Below, in pieces: positions 1 to 8,237 of a stretch of DNA of 64,000 nt. Position 1 is the first letter of the stretch, and every line of letters begins with the position of its first letter. The notes under the pieces were generated by a model. It made no database searches, was not told where the DNA came from, and was given only the letters and a program-made list of their open reading frames with translations. The DNA lies in assembly GCA_934488615.1 (NCBI GenBank), contig CAKSSJ010000005.1, forward strand, positions 14,461-78,460. Direction: 5' to 3'. Position numbers and translations under genes: made by a program. The stretch is from an uncultured Eubacteriales bacterium (GTDB taxonomy: Bacteria; Bacillota; Clostridia; Oscillospirales; Acutalibacteraceae).

Positions 1-74
1 TTGCCGTTGTTGCAATGCTGATTCCCGAGCTAAAAGACCTCTATTCTTCGGCAGCCGCCGTTTTCGGACTTTGA
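1..74 (+). CDS. spoIIIAC: Stage III sporulation protein AC, C-terminal fragment
   Basis: Only the last 23 or so codons are in the window, ending in TGA at 72-74, one base before the SpoIIIAD start. The tail (ending SSAAAVFGL) carries no diagnostic motif, so the call rests on position: spoIIIAC precedes spoIIIAD in every known spoIIIA operon, with this tight spacing. SpoIIIAC is a small two-helix membrane protein of the SpoIIIA-SpoIIQ channel between mother cell and forespore. The 5' part lies outside the window. Confidence 0.75.
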   Translation, partial: AVVAMLIPELKDLYSSAAAVFGL

Positions 75-75
75 T

Positions 76-465
76 ATGGATGCGGTAAAGTTTGCAATAA
101 TCGGAATAATCTGTGCCGTTTTTACGGTCATCGTCCGTCAATACCGACCCGATCTTTCCGTTGCGGTTCAGCTCGCGGGAATTATCGTTCTCGGCTTTTT
201 TGCCGTGGGATATCTTAAAAATATTTTTACAGAAACGGACAGCCTGTTTTCTGAAGCTCAGGTTATCGGCGGCGGCTATATCGAGCTGCTTGTAAAGGTT
301 CTCGGCATTGCCGCGATAACTAAAATCGGTTCGGATATCTGCAAGGACAGCGCAAATTCAGCGCTTGCAACCGTTGTTGAGCTTGTCGGCAAGGCTGTCA
401 TTCTTGCCATGTGTCTTTCGCTCATAAAAACGCTTGCTGAAATTTCAAAGGGGCTGCTTGAATAA
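76..465 (+). CDS. spoIIIAD: Stage III sporulation protein AD
   Basis: Integral membrane protein of the mother-cell SpoIIIA complex, which with SpoIIQ forms the feeding-tube channel needed for late forespore (sigma-G) activity. The 129-residue product is the usual family length and has hydrophobic helices near residues 5-22, 29-48, 68-85 and 100-118, with the acidic stretch after helix 2 typical of the family. The ATG at 76 follows the SpoIIIAC stop by one base, so the genes are translationally coupled. The order AC-AD-AE-AF-AG-AH is fully conserved here. The operon is normally driven by sigma-E; that promoter is not in the window. Confidence 0.95.
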   Translation: MDAVKFAIIGIICAVFTVIVRQYRPDLSVAVQLAGIIVLGFFAVGYLKNIFTETDSLFSEAQVIGGGYIELLVKVLGIAAITKIGSDICKDSANSALATVVELVGKAVILAMCLSLIKTLAEISKGLLE

Positions 466-466
466 A

Positions 467-1576
467 ATGAAGCTTGAAAAAATTTCGGGAATTATTTTAA
501 TTTTTATCATTACATCTTTTATTTTTTCCGTTTCATCGTGCGCTAAAACATATGCCGACGATGTAAAAGAAATATACGATTCTCTCGACTCGGAAACGCA
601 GGAGCTTTTAAAGGATATCGGCGCCGACACTGCCGACTTTGACTCCATGTTCGGCGTAACTCCGCAAAAAATCTGGACGCTGACAAAAAAGCTTATCACA
701 GGCAACATTGAAGCTCCGACGCGCTCTGCCGTCCGCCTGATTGCCGTGATAATTTTAATTGCAATTTTCGAGTGCTTTGCCCCCGAGGACACGAGAATCA
801 AAACGATAGTCAGCATCGTCGGAACGCTTCTGTGCGTTATTTCAGTCATTTCTCCGCTTTCAACCGCCGTAAGCTCAGCAGTTTCTTCAATAGCCGTCGG
901 CGAAAAGCTGATGCTTGCCCTTATTCCCGTGCTCGCCGCCGTAGTTACGGTGACGGGTAATCCGACGCTTGCCGCGAGTTTTCAGTCAATTGCATTTGCG
1001 GGAGCTCAGATTATTTCGGGACTTTCCAACAGCTACATAGTTCCGATCGTCGGCGCGGTCATGGCTCTCGATGTTACAGGCTCAATAATGCCCTCCTTCA
1101 AGCTCGGCGGAATAACATCACTGATCAAAAAATCAGTAACAGCAGTTCTGACCTTTGTTTCGACGCTTTTTGTCTCCTTTCTCGGAATAAAAGGCGCACT
1201 TGCCAATGCGGCGGACACGGTCGCTTCAAGGGGAATAAAGCTCGTCATAAGCTCGGCGGTCCCCGTTGTCGGCGGTGCGCTGAGTGAGGCATATTCGGGA
1301 ATAATCGGCAGTCTTGTCCTCGTCAAAAGCACGATCGGAATTTTTGGAATCGCCGCCATTACGCTGATAAATCTTCCGTCATGCATGCAGCTGCTTTTTT
1401 GGATTTTTGCGCTGAGGCTTTCCGCTGCGGTCGGCGAGCTTTTTAATCAGCAAAGCATCGCAGATCTGCTCCGTGCTCTTGCGTCATCTCTCACGCTTTT
1501 GAATGTGGTTCTGCTTTTCAACGCGGTACTTTTCATCATTTCCACGGCGCTCATTCTTGTTATAAAGGCGGGATAA
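467..1576 (+). CDS. spoIIIAE: Stage III sporulation protein AE
   Basis: Large polytopic membrane subunit of the SpoIIIA channel. I start it at ATG 467, just after the spoIIIAD stop and preceded by AAAGGGG. An in-frame TTG at 434 would overlap spoIIIAD by 32 bases and precede the signal sequence. From 467 the product is 369 residues, close to the family norm. Residues 7-27 form a hydrophobic signal segment followed by a soluble stretch (30-80) and then a series of transmembrane helices to the C-terminus. The signal ends V-S-S-C, which would also pass as a lipobox; whether it is lipidated is unclear. Confidence 0.93.
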   Translation: MKLEKISGIILIFIITSFIFSVSSCAKTYADDVKEIYDSLDSETQELLKDIGADTADFDSMFGVTPQKIWTLTKKLITGNIEAPTRSAVRLIAVIILIAIFECFAPEDTRIKTIVSIVGTLLCVISVISPLSTAVSSAVSSIAVGEKLMLALIPVLAAVVTVTGNPTLAASFQSIAFAGAQIISGLSNSYIVPIVGAVMALDVTGSIMPSFKLGGITSLIKKSVTAVLTFVSTLFVSFLGIKGALANAADTVASRGIKLVISSAVPVVGGALSEAYSGIIGSLVLVKSTIGIFGIAAITLINLPSCMQLLFWIFALRLSAAVGELFNQQSIADLLRALASSLTLLNVVLLFNAVLFIISTALILVIKAG

Positions 1577-1577
1577 A

Positions 1578-2042
1578 ATGAATGAAATAAAGCAATGGTC
1601 ATTGGGCATCACGATCTCGGCAATAGTCGGTGCAATTATTCTTTTCATCTCCCCCGAGGGTTCAACGGAAAAGCTCGTCCGTGCGGCTGTCTCGCTGTTT
1701 CTCATGTGTGCAATCCTCAGCCCTTTTCTTTCGGGAGCTGACCCGATCGAGCTGATCAATGGAATCGAGCTTCCTGAAATTCAAAGCAACGAAAGCGCGA
1801 ACGGCGAAGCCTCAGATTATATTGAAAACCAAATAAAAGAAAAAATTTCTGACATTCTTGAAGAATGCGGAATAAAAAATGCGGACATCCGCATAAGTAT
1901 CAATATAGAAAACGGCAACGAAATGAAGATTGAAAGCGTGCAGATTTATGCAGAAAAAACTTACGAAAATAATTTTGAAAATGCCGAAAAAAATTTAAAT
2001 AATCAGTTGGGAATTAAAACAAAAATCGAGGTGAAAAAATGA
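1578..2042 (+). CDS. spoIIIAF: Stage III sporulation protein AF
   Basis: 154-residue protein with two N-terminal transmembrane helices (about residues 9-25 and 36-52) and a soluble, highly charged C-terminal domain (about 70-154), matching SpoIIIAF. In this family the soluble part has a ring-building-like fold and sits in the SpoIIIA channel. The ATG follows the spoIIIAE stop by one base and its TGA overlaps the ATG of spoIIIAG (ATGA), so expression is coupled on both sides. Confidence 0.93.
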   Translation: MNEIKQWSLGITISAIVGAIILFISPEGSTEKLVRAAVSLFLMCAILSPFLSGADPIELINGIELPEIQSNESANGEASDYIENQIKEKISDILEECGIKNADIRISINIENGNEMKIESVQIYAEKTYENNFENAEKNLNNQLGIKTKIEVKK

Positions 2043-2566
2043 AAAAAGCCGTTGAAAAAATTCTTGAAAAAATCAAGCGTGACAAAAAGGTTGCCGCAAT
2101 AGTTTGCGTCGGTCTTGCGGGAATAATTCTGCTGACCTTATCGGAGCTGATGCCAACGAAAAAGGATACGGCGGATGAAAGCAGTAAAGAACCCGTCACC
2201 GATATTCGCGACAGCTACGAGGAGGATATCGAAAAGCGCCTGACTTCAATCGTTTCGGCAATCAACGGTGCAGGCCGTACCGAGGTCATGGTTACGCTTG
2301 CCTCGGGTGACGAAAACGTGTACGCTGTCAAAGAAAAAAGCAGTGACGGTTCAAAGGAACGTGAGTACATTGTGATTGATTCTGACAGCAAGGAATCGGG
2401 ACTTCTTCTCAAGGTGATCGAGCCCGAGATAAGAGGAGTAGCCATTGTCTGCGAGGGCGCCGACTCCGCCAACGTAAGGAAAGAAATTATTTCAACGGTT
2501 TCGGCAGTTCTCGGGATCAGCACAAATCGAATAAGCATTGCAAAAATTAAACCGACATCGGAATAA
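2039..2566 (+). CDS. spoIIIAG: Stage III sporulation protein AG
   Basis: 175-residue channel-ring protein. One transmembrane helix near residues 18-37 is followed by a linker and a C-terminal domain (about 60-175) ending with the alternating hydrophobic strands typical of the SpoIIIAG ring-building motif, related to secretion-system ring proteins of the EscJ/PrgK type. In the known complex it assembles into a large ring in the intermembrane space of the engulfed forespore. The start overlaps the spoIIIAF stop by four bases. Confidence 0.94.
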   Translation: MKKAVEKILEKIKRDKKVAAIVCVGLAGIILLTLSELMPTKKDTADESSKEPVTDIRDSYEEDIEKRLTSIVSAINGAGRTEVMVTLASGDENVYAVKEKSSDGSKEREYIVIDSDSKESGLLLKVIEPEIRGVAIVCEGADSANVRKEIISTVSAVLGISTNRISIAKIKPTSE

Positions 2567-2583
2567 TATATCGGAGGTTAGTG

Positions 2584-3126
2584 ATGAACATGATACTCAA
2601 GAAAAAGCATTTGGTTTCCGTTGCACTTGTGCTTACGCTCTCTGCGGCGGTATTTGTCAACTGGTATTTTGCACGGCCCGGGGTAAAATCTGTAGTCGAT
2701 ACAGGTAAAACGACCGTCAACCGCCAGGTAGAGAATCTCGGTGACGCGCAGTATGTTTCCGCAACAACTGCGGCATCTGAAACAATGGCGGATTTCAAGG
2801 TCAAACGCGAAGCGGCGCATGACGAGGCAAAGGAAACGCTCAACGCCGTAATCAAGGACGCAAAATCGGATTCCGACGCGGCGGAGGAAGCCGCCGAATC
2901 CTTAGCAGAGCTTTCAAAGGCAATTAAAAGCGAAGCCGATCTCGAAAATCTTATTACGGCGAAAATCTCAAACGAGTGTCTTGTCATAATCGACGGCGAC
3001 GTTTGTCAGGTAATTGTCGGCAAGGGTGTTCTGACGGACAACGTGTCACTGCAAATCAAAGACCTTGTTATAAATCAAGCAAAAATCCCCGCAAAAAATA
3101 TTACCATAGTTGAGCTGAAAAAATAA
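2584..3126 (+). CDS. spoIIIAH: Stage III sporulation protein AH
   Basis: Mother-cell membrane protein whose extracellular domain pairs with forespore SpoIIQ across the septal space. The 180-residue product has one N-terminal helix (about residues 8-26), an Ala/Glu/Lys-rich helical stalk (60-115) and a C-terminal YscJ/FliF-like ring domain (115-180). A GTG at 2581 is also in frame, but GGAGG at 2572-2576 sits better for the ATG at 2584. It is the last gene of the operon and is followed by a hairpin. Confidence 0.95.
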   Translation: MNMILKKKHLVSVALVLTLSAAVFVNWYFARPGVKSVVDTGKTTVNRQVENLGDAQYVSATTAASETMADFKVKREAAHDEAKETLNAVIKDAKSDSDAAEEAAESLAELSKAIKSEADLENLITAKISNECLVIIDGDVCQVIVGKGVLTDNVSLQIKDLVINQAKIPAKNITIVELKK

Positions 3127-3133
3127 TTATTTT

Positions 3134-3185
3134 AAAGCAACAACCTCCCATTGATTTATTCAAAGAGAGGTTGCTTTAATTATTT
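3134..3185. terminator. Bidirectional hairpin terminator between spoIIIAH and trmB
   Basis: AAAGCAA-CAA-CCTC (from 3134) pairs with GAGGTTGCTTT (3167-3177) with a small bulge, giving a strong stem followed by AATTATTTT on the plus strand. It separates two convergent genes and can serve both. Confidence 0.75.
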
Positions 3186-3192
3186 TGTCCGA

Positions 3193-3864
3193 TTATCTTT
3201 TGTAAGCTTCAAGGCGGTAAATCGGCTGACCGAGATCTGAAAATCTCTTTTCATACTCCGTTACGATGTTGCCCTCAAAGTCACTGTTATGAAGATCAAG
3301 CGAGACATTTTTTATTGCCATGCCGTACTCCGAAAACTCCTGTATCGAGTATTCAAAGAAGTGCATATTATCCGTCTTTTGATGAATTTCTCCGTCGGCG
3401 GTCATCAGTCGGTCAAAAATCGCAAGAAATTTTCTGTTCGTCAGGCGATGATTCGCATACTTTTTCTTCGGGAACGGACAGGAAAAATTAAGATACACCC
3501 TGTCAAAAATTCCGTCGGGCAGATACTTAGGAAGATACTCCGCCGAGCCTTTGATAAAACGCAGATTAGGGATATTCTCCTCAATCGCTCTTTCGGCGGC
3601 GATTACAACAACGTTGGCGCATTTTTCGACCGCAATATAATTGATATCGGGGTTACGCTTTGCAATTTCTGCGGCGAACTGTCCCTTTCCGCAGCCGACC
3701 TCAAGGCGAACGGAATTGGAATTGCCGAACCATTTTTCAAGGTCGATGTATTCCTTTTCTTTGATTGCCGTGTTAAAGTTTTTATCCTCGCTCTCGATAG
3801 AAAAAATCAGACTGCCGCAGCTGTCCAGTCTTTTGTCGAGATTCTTTTTTCTTCGCATTCTCAT
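3193..3864 (-). CDS. trmB: tRNA (guanine-N7-)-methyltransferase
   Basis: Methylates G46 in the tRNA variable loop using S-adenosylmethionine. Residues 55-66 hold the SAM motif I (VGCGKGQFAAE), and residues about 125-141 the TrmB signature LNFSCPFPKKKYANHRL. In the better known form this reads NFSDPWPKKRH; the Asp of SDP is Cys here, a variant I recall from related Clostridia but cannot verify. Length (223) and the basic N-terminus fit the family. The gene is convergent with spoIIIA and stands alone. Confidence 0.92.
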   Translation of the reverse strand: MRMRRKKNLDKRLDSCGSLIFSIESEDKNFNTAIKEKEYIDLEKWFGNSNSVRLEVGCGKGQFAAEIAKRNPDINYIAVEKCANVVVIAAERAIEENIPNLRFIKGSAEYLPKYLPDGIFDRVYLNFSCPFPKKKYANHRLTNRKFLAIFDRLMTADGEIHQKTDNMHFFEYSIQEFSEYGMAIKNVSLDLHNSDFEGNIVTEYEKRFSDLGQPIYRLEAYKR

Positions 3865-3933
3865 ATTTTCCGCTCCATTAACTTTTAATAACCGCAGAAT
3901 ATTTTACACTTTTTTCTTTTTCACGTCAACCGC

Positions 3934-3962
3934 TTGACAAAATTCTTTAAACAATATATAAT
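3934..3962 (+). promoter_or_regulatory. Sigma-A promoter of tyrS
   Basis: TTGACA at 3934-3939 and TATAAT at 3957-3962 with a 17-bp spacer: a perfect consensus promoter directly upstream of the T-box leader. Confidence 0.9.
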
Positions 3963-3969
3963 GCTCTCA

Positions 3970-4220
3970 ACAGCCTTGACGGGAAGAAGTAAGCGAAAAA
4001 GGATGCCAAGAGAGCTTTCGGTCGGTGCGAGAAAGCGTGAGAGTTTCGCCCAAATACATCCCCGAGCTGCGTGGCTGAAAATTGCAGTAGGCCGCGCCGT
4101 GTGCGTGCGTTAAACGTCAGAGTATATATGTACTCGCCGAGGCCGTTCCCGTGAGGGTTCGGTGAACAGAGGTGGTAACACGATAATTCGTCCTCTGCCC
4201 TAAGGGCAGGGGGCTTTTTC
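3970..4220 (+). promoter_or_regulatory. Tyrosine T-box leader with terminator/antiterminator
   Basis: Transcribed leader that senses uncharged tRNA-Tyr and lets transcription continue into tyrS. The conserved T-box GAACAGAGGTGGTAACACG lies at 4164-4182. Its TGGT bulge would pair with the ACCA end of tRNA-Tyr. Stem I elements (AAGAGAGC, GGTGCGAGAAAGC) lie at about 4008-4037, and a TAC followed by A at 4055-4057 is the likely specifier codon, matching Tyr. The terminator is CCTCTGCCC (4192-4200) with GGGCAGGGG (4204-4212) and a run of T. The AGAGGTGG strand competes with it as the antiterminator. Confidence 0.93.
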
Positions 4221-4256
4221 TGTCTAAATATTTTTCACGAGAAAGGAAACATCAAA

Positions 4257-5480
4257 ATGACAATTTATGACGAACTTGTTGCCCGCGGACTCATTGCTCA
4301 GGTCACGGACGAAGATGAAATCAAGGAGCTTATCAACAACGGAAAGGCAGTTTTCTACATCGGCTTTGACCCGACAGCCGACAGCCTTCATGTAGGTCAT
4401 TTCATGGCTCTCTGCCTTATGAAGAGACTTCAGATGGCAGGAAACAGACCGATCGCCCTTCTCGGAGGCGGCACAGGCATGATCGGTGACCCCTCTGGCA
4501 GAACCGACATGAGAAAAATGCTTACTAAGGAGGACATTGACCACAACATCGCCTGCTTCAAGAAGCAGATGAGCCGTTTCATTGAATTCGGCGAGGACAA
4601 GGCAATGATGGTAAACAATGCCGATTGGCTTCTCGACCTCAACTATGTTGACGTTCTTCGCGAGGTCGGCGCATGCTTCTCCGTCAACAACATGCTTCGC
4701 GCCGAGTGCTACAAGCAGAGAATGGAAAAGGGTCTCAGCTTCCTTGAGTTTAACTACATGATCATGCAGAGCTACGACTTCTATCACCTTTTCAAGGAGT
4801 ACGGCTGTAATATGCAGTTCGGCGGCGACGACCAGTGGTCAAACATGCTCGGCGGCACAGAGCTTATCAGAAAGAAGCTCGGCAAGGACGCTTATGCAAT
4901 GACGATCACCCTGCTCATGAACTCCGAGGGTAAAAAGATGGGCAAGACCGCTTCGGGCGCTGTTTGGCTTGACCCCGAAAAGACAAGCCCCTATGAATTC
5001 TATCAGTACTGGCGCAATGTCGGCGATCAGGACGTTCTCAAGTGCATCCGTATGCTCACATTCCTCCCGCTTGAGGAAATCGACGCAATGGATCATTGGG
5101 AGGGCGCACAGCTCAACGAGGCAAAGGATATCCTTGCATTTGAGCTTACAAAGCTCGTTCACGGTGAGGAAGAAGCAGCCAAGGCAAGAGAATCTTCAAA
5201 GGCGCTCTTTGGCGGCGGAGCAAACCTCGACAATATGCCGACGACCACTCTTTCGGATGCCGATTTCACCGACGGAAAGATTGATATTCTCGACATTCTT
5301 CTCAAGACTAACATCACAAAATCTCGCGGCGAGGGCAGACGTCTTGTTCAGCAGGGCGGCGTGTCCGTTGACGATAAGAAAGTAACCGACATCGGACTTT
5401 CATTCACCTCGGATGACCTCAAGGCAAATGCAATAATCGTTAAGAAGGGCAAGAAGATTTTCCACAAGGTTCAGGCATAA
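4257..5480 (+). CDS. tyrS: Tyrosyl-tRNA synthetase
   Basis: Charges tRNA-Tyr. Class I synthetase of 407 residues, TyrS type 1 length. HIGH-equivalent HVGH at residues 45-48, tyrosine pocket GGDDQWSN at 189-196, KMSKS-equivalent KMGKT at 227-231, and an S4-type RNA-binding domain from about 340 to the end. AGAAAGGAAA precedes the ATG. Regulated by the T-box just upstream. The next gene starts 22 bp after the stop, so it may be cotranscribed. Confidence 0.97.
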   Translation: MTIYDELVARGLIAQVTDEDEIKELINNGKAVFYIGFDPTADSLHVGHFMALCLMKRLQMAGNRPIALLGGGTGMIGDPSGRTDMRKMLTKEDIDHNIACFKKQMSRFIEFGEDKAMMVNNADWLLDLNYVDVLREVGACFSVNNMLRAECYKQRMEKGLSFLEFNYMIMQSYDFYHLFKEYGCNMQFGGDDQWSNMLGGTELIRKKLGKDAYAMTITLLMNSEGKKMGKTASGAVWLDPEKTSPYEFYQYWRNVGDQDVLKCIRMLTFLPLEEIDAMDHWEGAQLNEAKDILAFELTKLVHGEEEAAKARESSKALFGGGANLDNMPTTTLSDADFTDGKIDILDILLKTNITKSRGEGRRLVQQGGVSVDDKKVTDIGLSFTSDDLKANAIIVKKGKKIFHKVQA

Positions 5481-5502
5481 GCCGAAAGGGGCGGAAAGAA
5501 AA

Positions 5503-6072
5503 ATGAAATTGGTAAAAGCATTTTTTGTAATGCTTCATCTTCAGCTTGTTCTGCCGCTTGCTTTGCTTGTCATTGAAGGCGTTACGAGCGAAAAGCTGAC
5601 GGTAATATCATATATCACTTCGGCTTTGGGCATACTTTTCTTTATAGCGGTTCAGGTTATCGGCTGGATGTGTGCTGTTTTGGCGGTTAAAATGTTCATG
5701 CAATCACAAACGGAGCAGCTTTCAAAGGCTTGGGTTCTGTTGAAAATTAAAACCGTTCCGTTTTATATTCTGAATTTCGCCGTATGCTTCATGGTCGGTT
5801 TCGGACTAACCCTGGCAACAGCCGGTTTTCTGTCATTCATCATTATTATAATGATTATTTACACCTGCACATTCATTGTGCAAAGCGGATTTTTCGGAGC
5901 GGCAAACATAATTCTTCTGAGAAGAAAATACGGCAAGGAACAAATTTCGGCAATACATTATCTTCTGCAATTTATTTCGGTTCTTGATGTTATCAGCACA
6001 ATCATTCTTTTAAAAAAGATAAAGAAGCTTGATGCGGCAGACACAGAACAAAATGAGCTAATTGCAGAATAA
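5503..6072 (+). CDS. Hypothetical four-helix membrane protein
   Basis: 189 residues, not recognised. It has transmembrane stretches at about residues 5-24, 34-58, 87-108 and 109-134, and ends in a charged tail. AAAGGGGCGGAAAG gives a good ribosome site for the ATG. It follows tyrS by 22 bp with no terminator between, and a hairpin terminator follows it, so it probably rides on the tyrS transcript. No catalytic motif is visible. Confidence 0.8.
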   Translation: MKLVKAFFVMLHLQLVLPLALLVIEGVTSEKLTVISYITSALGILFFIAVQVIGWMCAVLAVKMFMQSQTEQLSKAWVLLKIKTVPFYILNFAVCFMVGFGLTLATAGFLSFIIIIMIIYTCTFIVQSGFFGAANIILLRRKYGKEQISAIHYLLQFISVLDVISTIILLKKIKKLDAADTEQNELIAE

Positions 6073-6079
6073 AAAATTT

Positions 6080-6115
6080 CCGACCTTTGATAATTTCAAG
6101 GGTCGGATTTTTATT
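6080..6115. terminator. Hairpin terminator after the tyrS transcript
   Basis: CCGACCTTTGA (6080-6090) pairs with TCAAGGGTCGG (6096-6106), followed by ATTTTTATTTAT. It lies between convergent genes. Confidence 0.85.
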
Positions 6116-7128
6116 TATATGCTTTCGATTATTTCCGTGACCGCATCGTAAACATCAGTAACGTTGCCGAAAATATAATTTATTTTTTTCTCCTCCACCT
6201 GCGCGCCTATCAGCGATTCAAAGGCTTCGTTCATCAGTGAGCGGTAAGCTTTCAGCGAAAAATTTATTCTGTTTTTGTAAAGCTCACTGTCCATGGTATG
6301 AAACCTTGAAGCAAAAACCCGCCGCTCTTTTTTCGGCAAAATTCTGTGATAATGCTCCGAGGAAAAAGCTCCGAAGCTCAGCTCGGGCACAATAATATGC
6401 TCAACCGTTTTTCCGTCGAGTGAGCATATACAGCTCACAACATCATAACCCGAGCCGAGTGCGTATCGACGCAGTCGGTCTATTATCATCGTTGAAACCG
6501 CTCCCGTTTTGTCAACAATTACAGCCAAACGTTCGCAGACATCAAAGGCTTTCATGTTCAGCTCCGCACCGTCGGGAGTTATGCAGGAAACAAACTTTTT
6601 CGTCTCCGTTCCGACGCTCCCCTGCATCTCTGCGCCGAGCTTTTTCCAAAGCTTTGAGGAATAATTGACAACGCTTCCGATGTTCACTGACTTTGCATCA
6701 ATACGCAAAGCGTCTTTTTTCACGCTGTCCGCCGCCGCCAAAAACCTGTTGCACCGTTTAATTTTTTTATCGTATTCTTTCTCATAAATATGTAAAAGCT
6801 CACGAGGAATTTTCTCCGAAAAGATTTCATTCAGATCTATAATTTTTTCTGCATTTTTTATTTGATTCTCTTTCAAAAACTTTTTGTCTGCAATAAAAAT
6901 TTTTTCTTCAGCACAAATAATTCCGCAACAGCTTTCAAAAGAAAAAAGCATTTCGTTTTGAATATTTCTTTGAAAAAGCTCTTCCGAAAGCTCGATAAAA
7001 ATTTTATCCTTCAGCTCGGGCGATCCGCCTTTAACAACAATTATTCTCTCAATCTTTTCAGACTCAAAAAATCCCGAGTGCACTCCGTCCGCCGTGTTCA
7101 CTCCGTAATAAAAACAGCTGTTGTCCAT
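6115..7128 (-). CDS. Degenerate tandem P-loop protein (PRK06851-like)
   Basis: 337 residues, no confident function. The layout resembles the two-domain P-loop ATPase family known as PRK06851. A strand-loop-helix at residues 28-45 (RIIVVKGGSPELKDK) is where a Walker A would sit. A second such unit, LAVIVDKTGAVSTMIIDRL in the middle third, is followed by VSCICSLDGKTVEHIIVPEL, close to the second-domain signature. Both loops lack the GxGKS lysine-serine, so nucleotide binding is probably lost. The gene is monocistronic, convergent with the tyrS unit and divergent from birA. Confidence 0.6.
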   Translation of the reverse strand: MDNSCFYYGVNTADGVHSGFFESEKIERIIVVKGGSPELKDKIFIELSEELFQRNIQNEMLFSFESCCGIICAEEKIFIADKKFLKENQIKNAEKIIDLNEIFSEKIPRELLHIYEKEYDKKIKRCNRFLAAADSVKKDALRIDAKSVNIGSVVNYSSKLWKKLGAEMQGSVGTETKKFVSCITPDGAELNMKAFDVCERLAVIVDKTGAVSTMIIDRLRRYALGSGYDVVSCICSLDGKTVEHIIVPELSFGAFSSEHYHRILPKKERRVFASRFHTMDSELYKNRINFSLKAYRSLMNEAFESLIGAQVEEKKINYIFGNVTDVYDAVTEIIESI

Positions 7129-7248
7129 CGGATCACCTCATTCATCGTTATATTACATTCTATTCCTCGCAGCAAAAATTGTGCTTGTAAAAAGATGAAT
7201 TGAGTGATATTATTTTAGGAGAGATACAAACGCCGAAAGGGTGAAAAT

Positions 7249-7989
7249 ATGCTGAACCAAGAAATTATTTCATCAATGCTTCCCGATACAACCGTTGTCA
7301 CATATGACGTGACAGATTCGACCAATACGAGGGCGATCGAGCTTGCCAAAACAGTTGACGGAAATATTCTCGTCGCCGCAGAGGCACAAACAAACGGCAA
7401 GGGCAGACAGGGCAAGAGCTTCTATTCTCCTGCCAAAAGCGGCATATATTTCTCAATTATTATTCACCCCGAAGGTGAGCTGACGGATGTGGTTTTTGTT
7501 ACCTCCGCCGTTGCTGTTGCGGTTGCAAAAACGATTGAAGAAATGACCGACCTTGACCCGAAAATAAAATGGGTGAACGATATCTATGTAAACGGTAAAA
7601 AGGTCTGCGGAATTCTTGTTCAGTCAATTGTGAAGAACGGCAGGGTTGACGGACTTTGCATAGGAATAGGTGTTAACATCAGCACGACGGAATTTCCCGA
7701 CGATGTCGGCACAAGGGCAGGCTCGCTCGGCGAGGAGATCGACAGAAATATTTTTGTTGCAAAGGTCACTGAAAAAATGATTGCCTTTGCCGCCGACATT
7801 GAGAACAGAACCTACCTTGATTATTACAGAAAAAAATCCTGCGTTATCGGCAGGGAAATAAAATATTACGAAAACAATGTTGAGCATTTTGCGACGGCAA
7901 TCGGAATTGATGATAACGCCAATCTGATTGTCAGCGAAAACGGCAAAACAAAAAATCTCTCTAGCGGAGAGATTACAGTTAGGTTTTAA
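7249..7989 (+). CDS. birA: Biotin--[acetyl-CoA-carboxylase] ligase, catalytic form
   Basis: Activates biotin to biotinyl-AMP and transfers it to the biotin carboxyl carrier lysine. At 246 residues it lacks the N-terminal DNA-binding domain of regulatory BirA (class I ligase). The nucleotide/biotin loop NGKGRQGKSF is at residues 49-58 and the substrate loop IKWVNDIYVNGKK near 107-119. A C-terminal SH3-like segment occupies about 200-246. GAAAGGGTG precedes the ATG. No biotin genes adjoin it. Confidence 0.94.
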   Translation: MLNQEIISSMLPDTTVVTYDVTDSTNTRAIELAKTVDGNILVAAEAQTNGKGRQGKSFYSPAKSGIYFSIIIHPEGELTDVVFVTSAVAVAVAKTIEEMTDLDPKIKWVNDIYVNGKKVCGILVQSIVKNGRVDGLCIGIGVNISTTEFPDDVGTRAGSLGEEIDRNIFVAKVTEKMIAFAADIENRTYLDYYRKKSCVIGREIKYYENNVEHFATAIGIDDNANLIVSENGKTKNLSSGEITVRF

Positions 7990-8020
7990 ATATTCCAATC
8001 AAATTGTTCCGCCGCAAAGG

Positions 8021-8234
8021 GCGCTACCGCATTTAGATGCAGAAAACGTTTTCTTTGTCCCGAAGCTGTACTTTGTGTACTGCGAGAGGGCAAAAAAATG
8101 GTTAAAAGAGCAAAAATTTCCCATTACATATAAAAAAGAAAGCTATAATCCACTCTTGGTCATTTCGTTTAATCGCCATTTGTGAATTATAGCTTTTATT
8201 TTTGCTCTTTGGTCTGCGCTAAATGTGGCAGCGC
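8021..8234. repeat. 214-bp nested inverted-repeat element (MITE-like)
   Basis: Sits between birA and the DivIVA-like gene. The outer arms GCGCTACCGCATTTAG (8021-8036) and CTAAATGTGGCAGCGC (8219-8234) are inverted copies matching 14 of 16. Inside are AAAGAGCAAAAAT (8105-8117) against ATTTTTGCTCTTT (8198-8210), 13 of 13, and AAAGCTATAAT (8139-8149) against ATTATAGCTTT (8186-8196), 11 of 11. The whole segment can fold into one long hairpin. It has no reading frame of its own worth calling. It could be a non-autonomous mobile repeat or an elaborate bidirectional terminator; the inner T-rich arm could terminate birA. Confidence 0.7.
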
Positions 8235-8237
8235 CTA

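Noticed and set aside
3289..3888. 199-residue plus-strand ORF
   Set aside because: Antisense to trmB, which has clear motifs.
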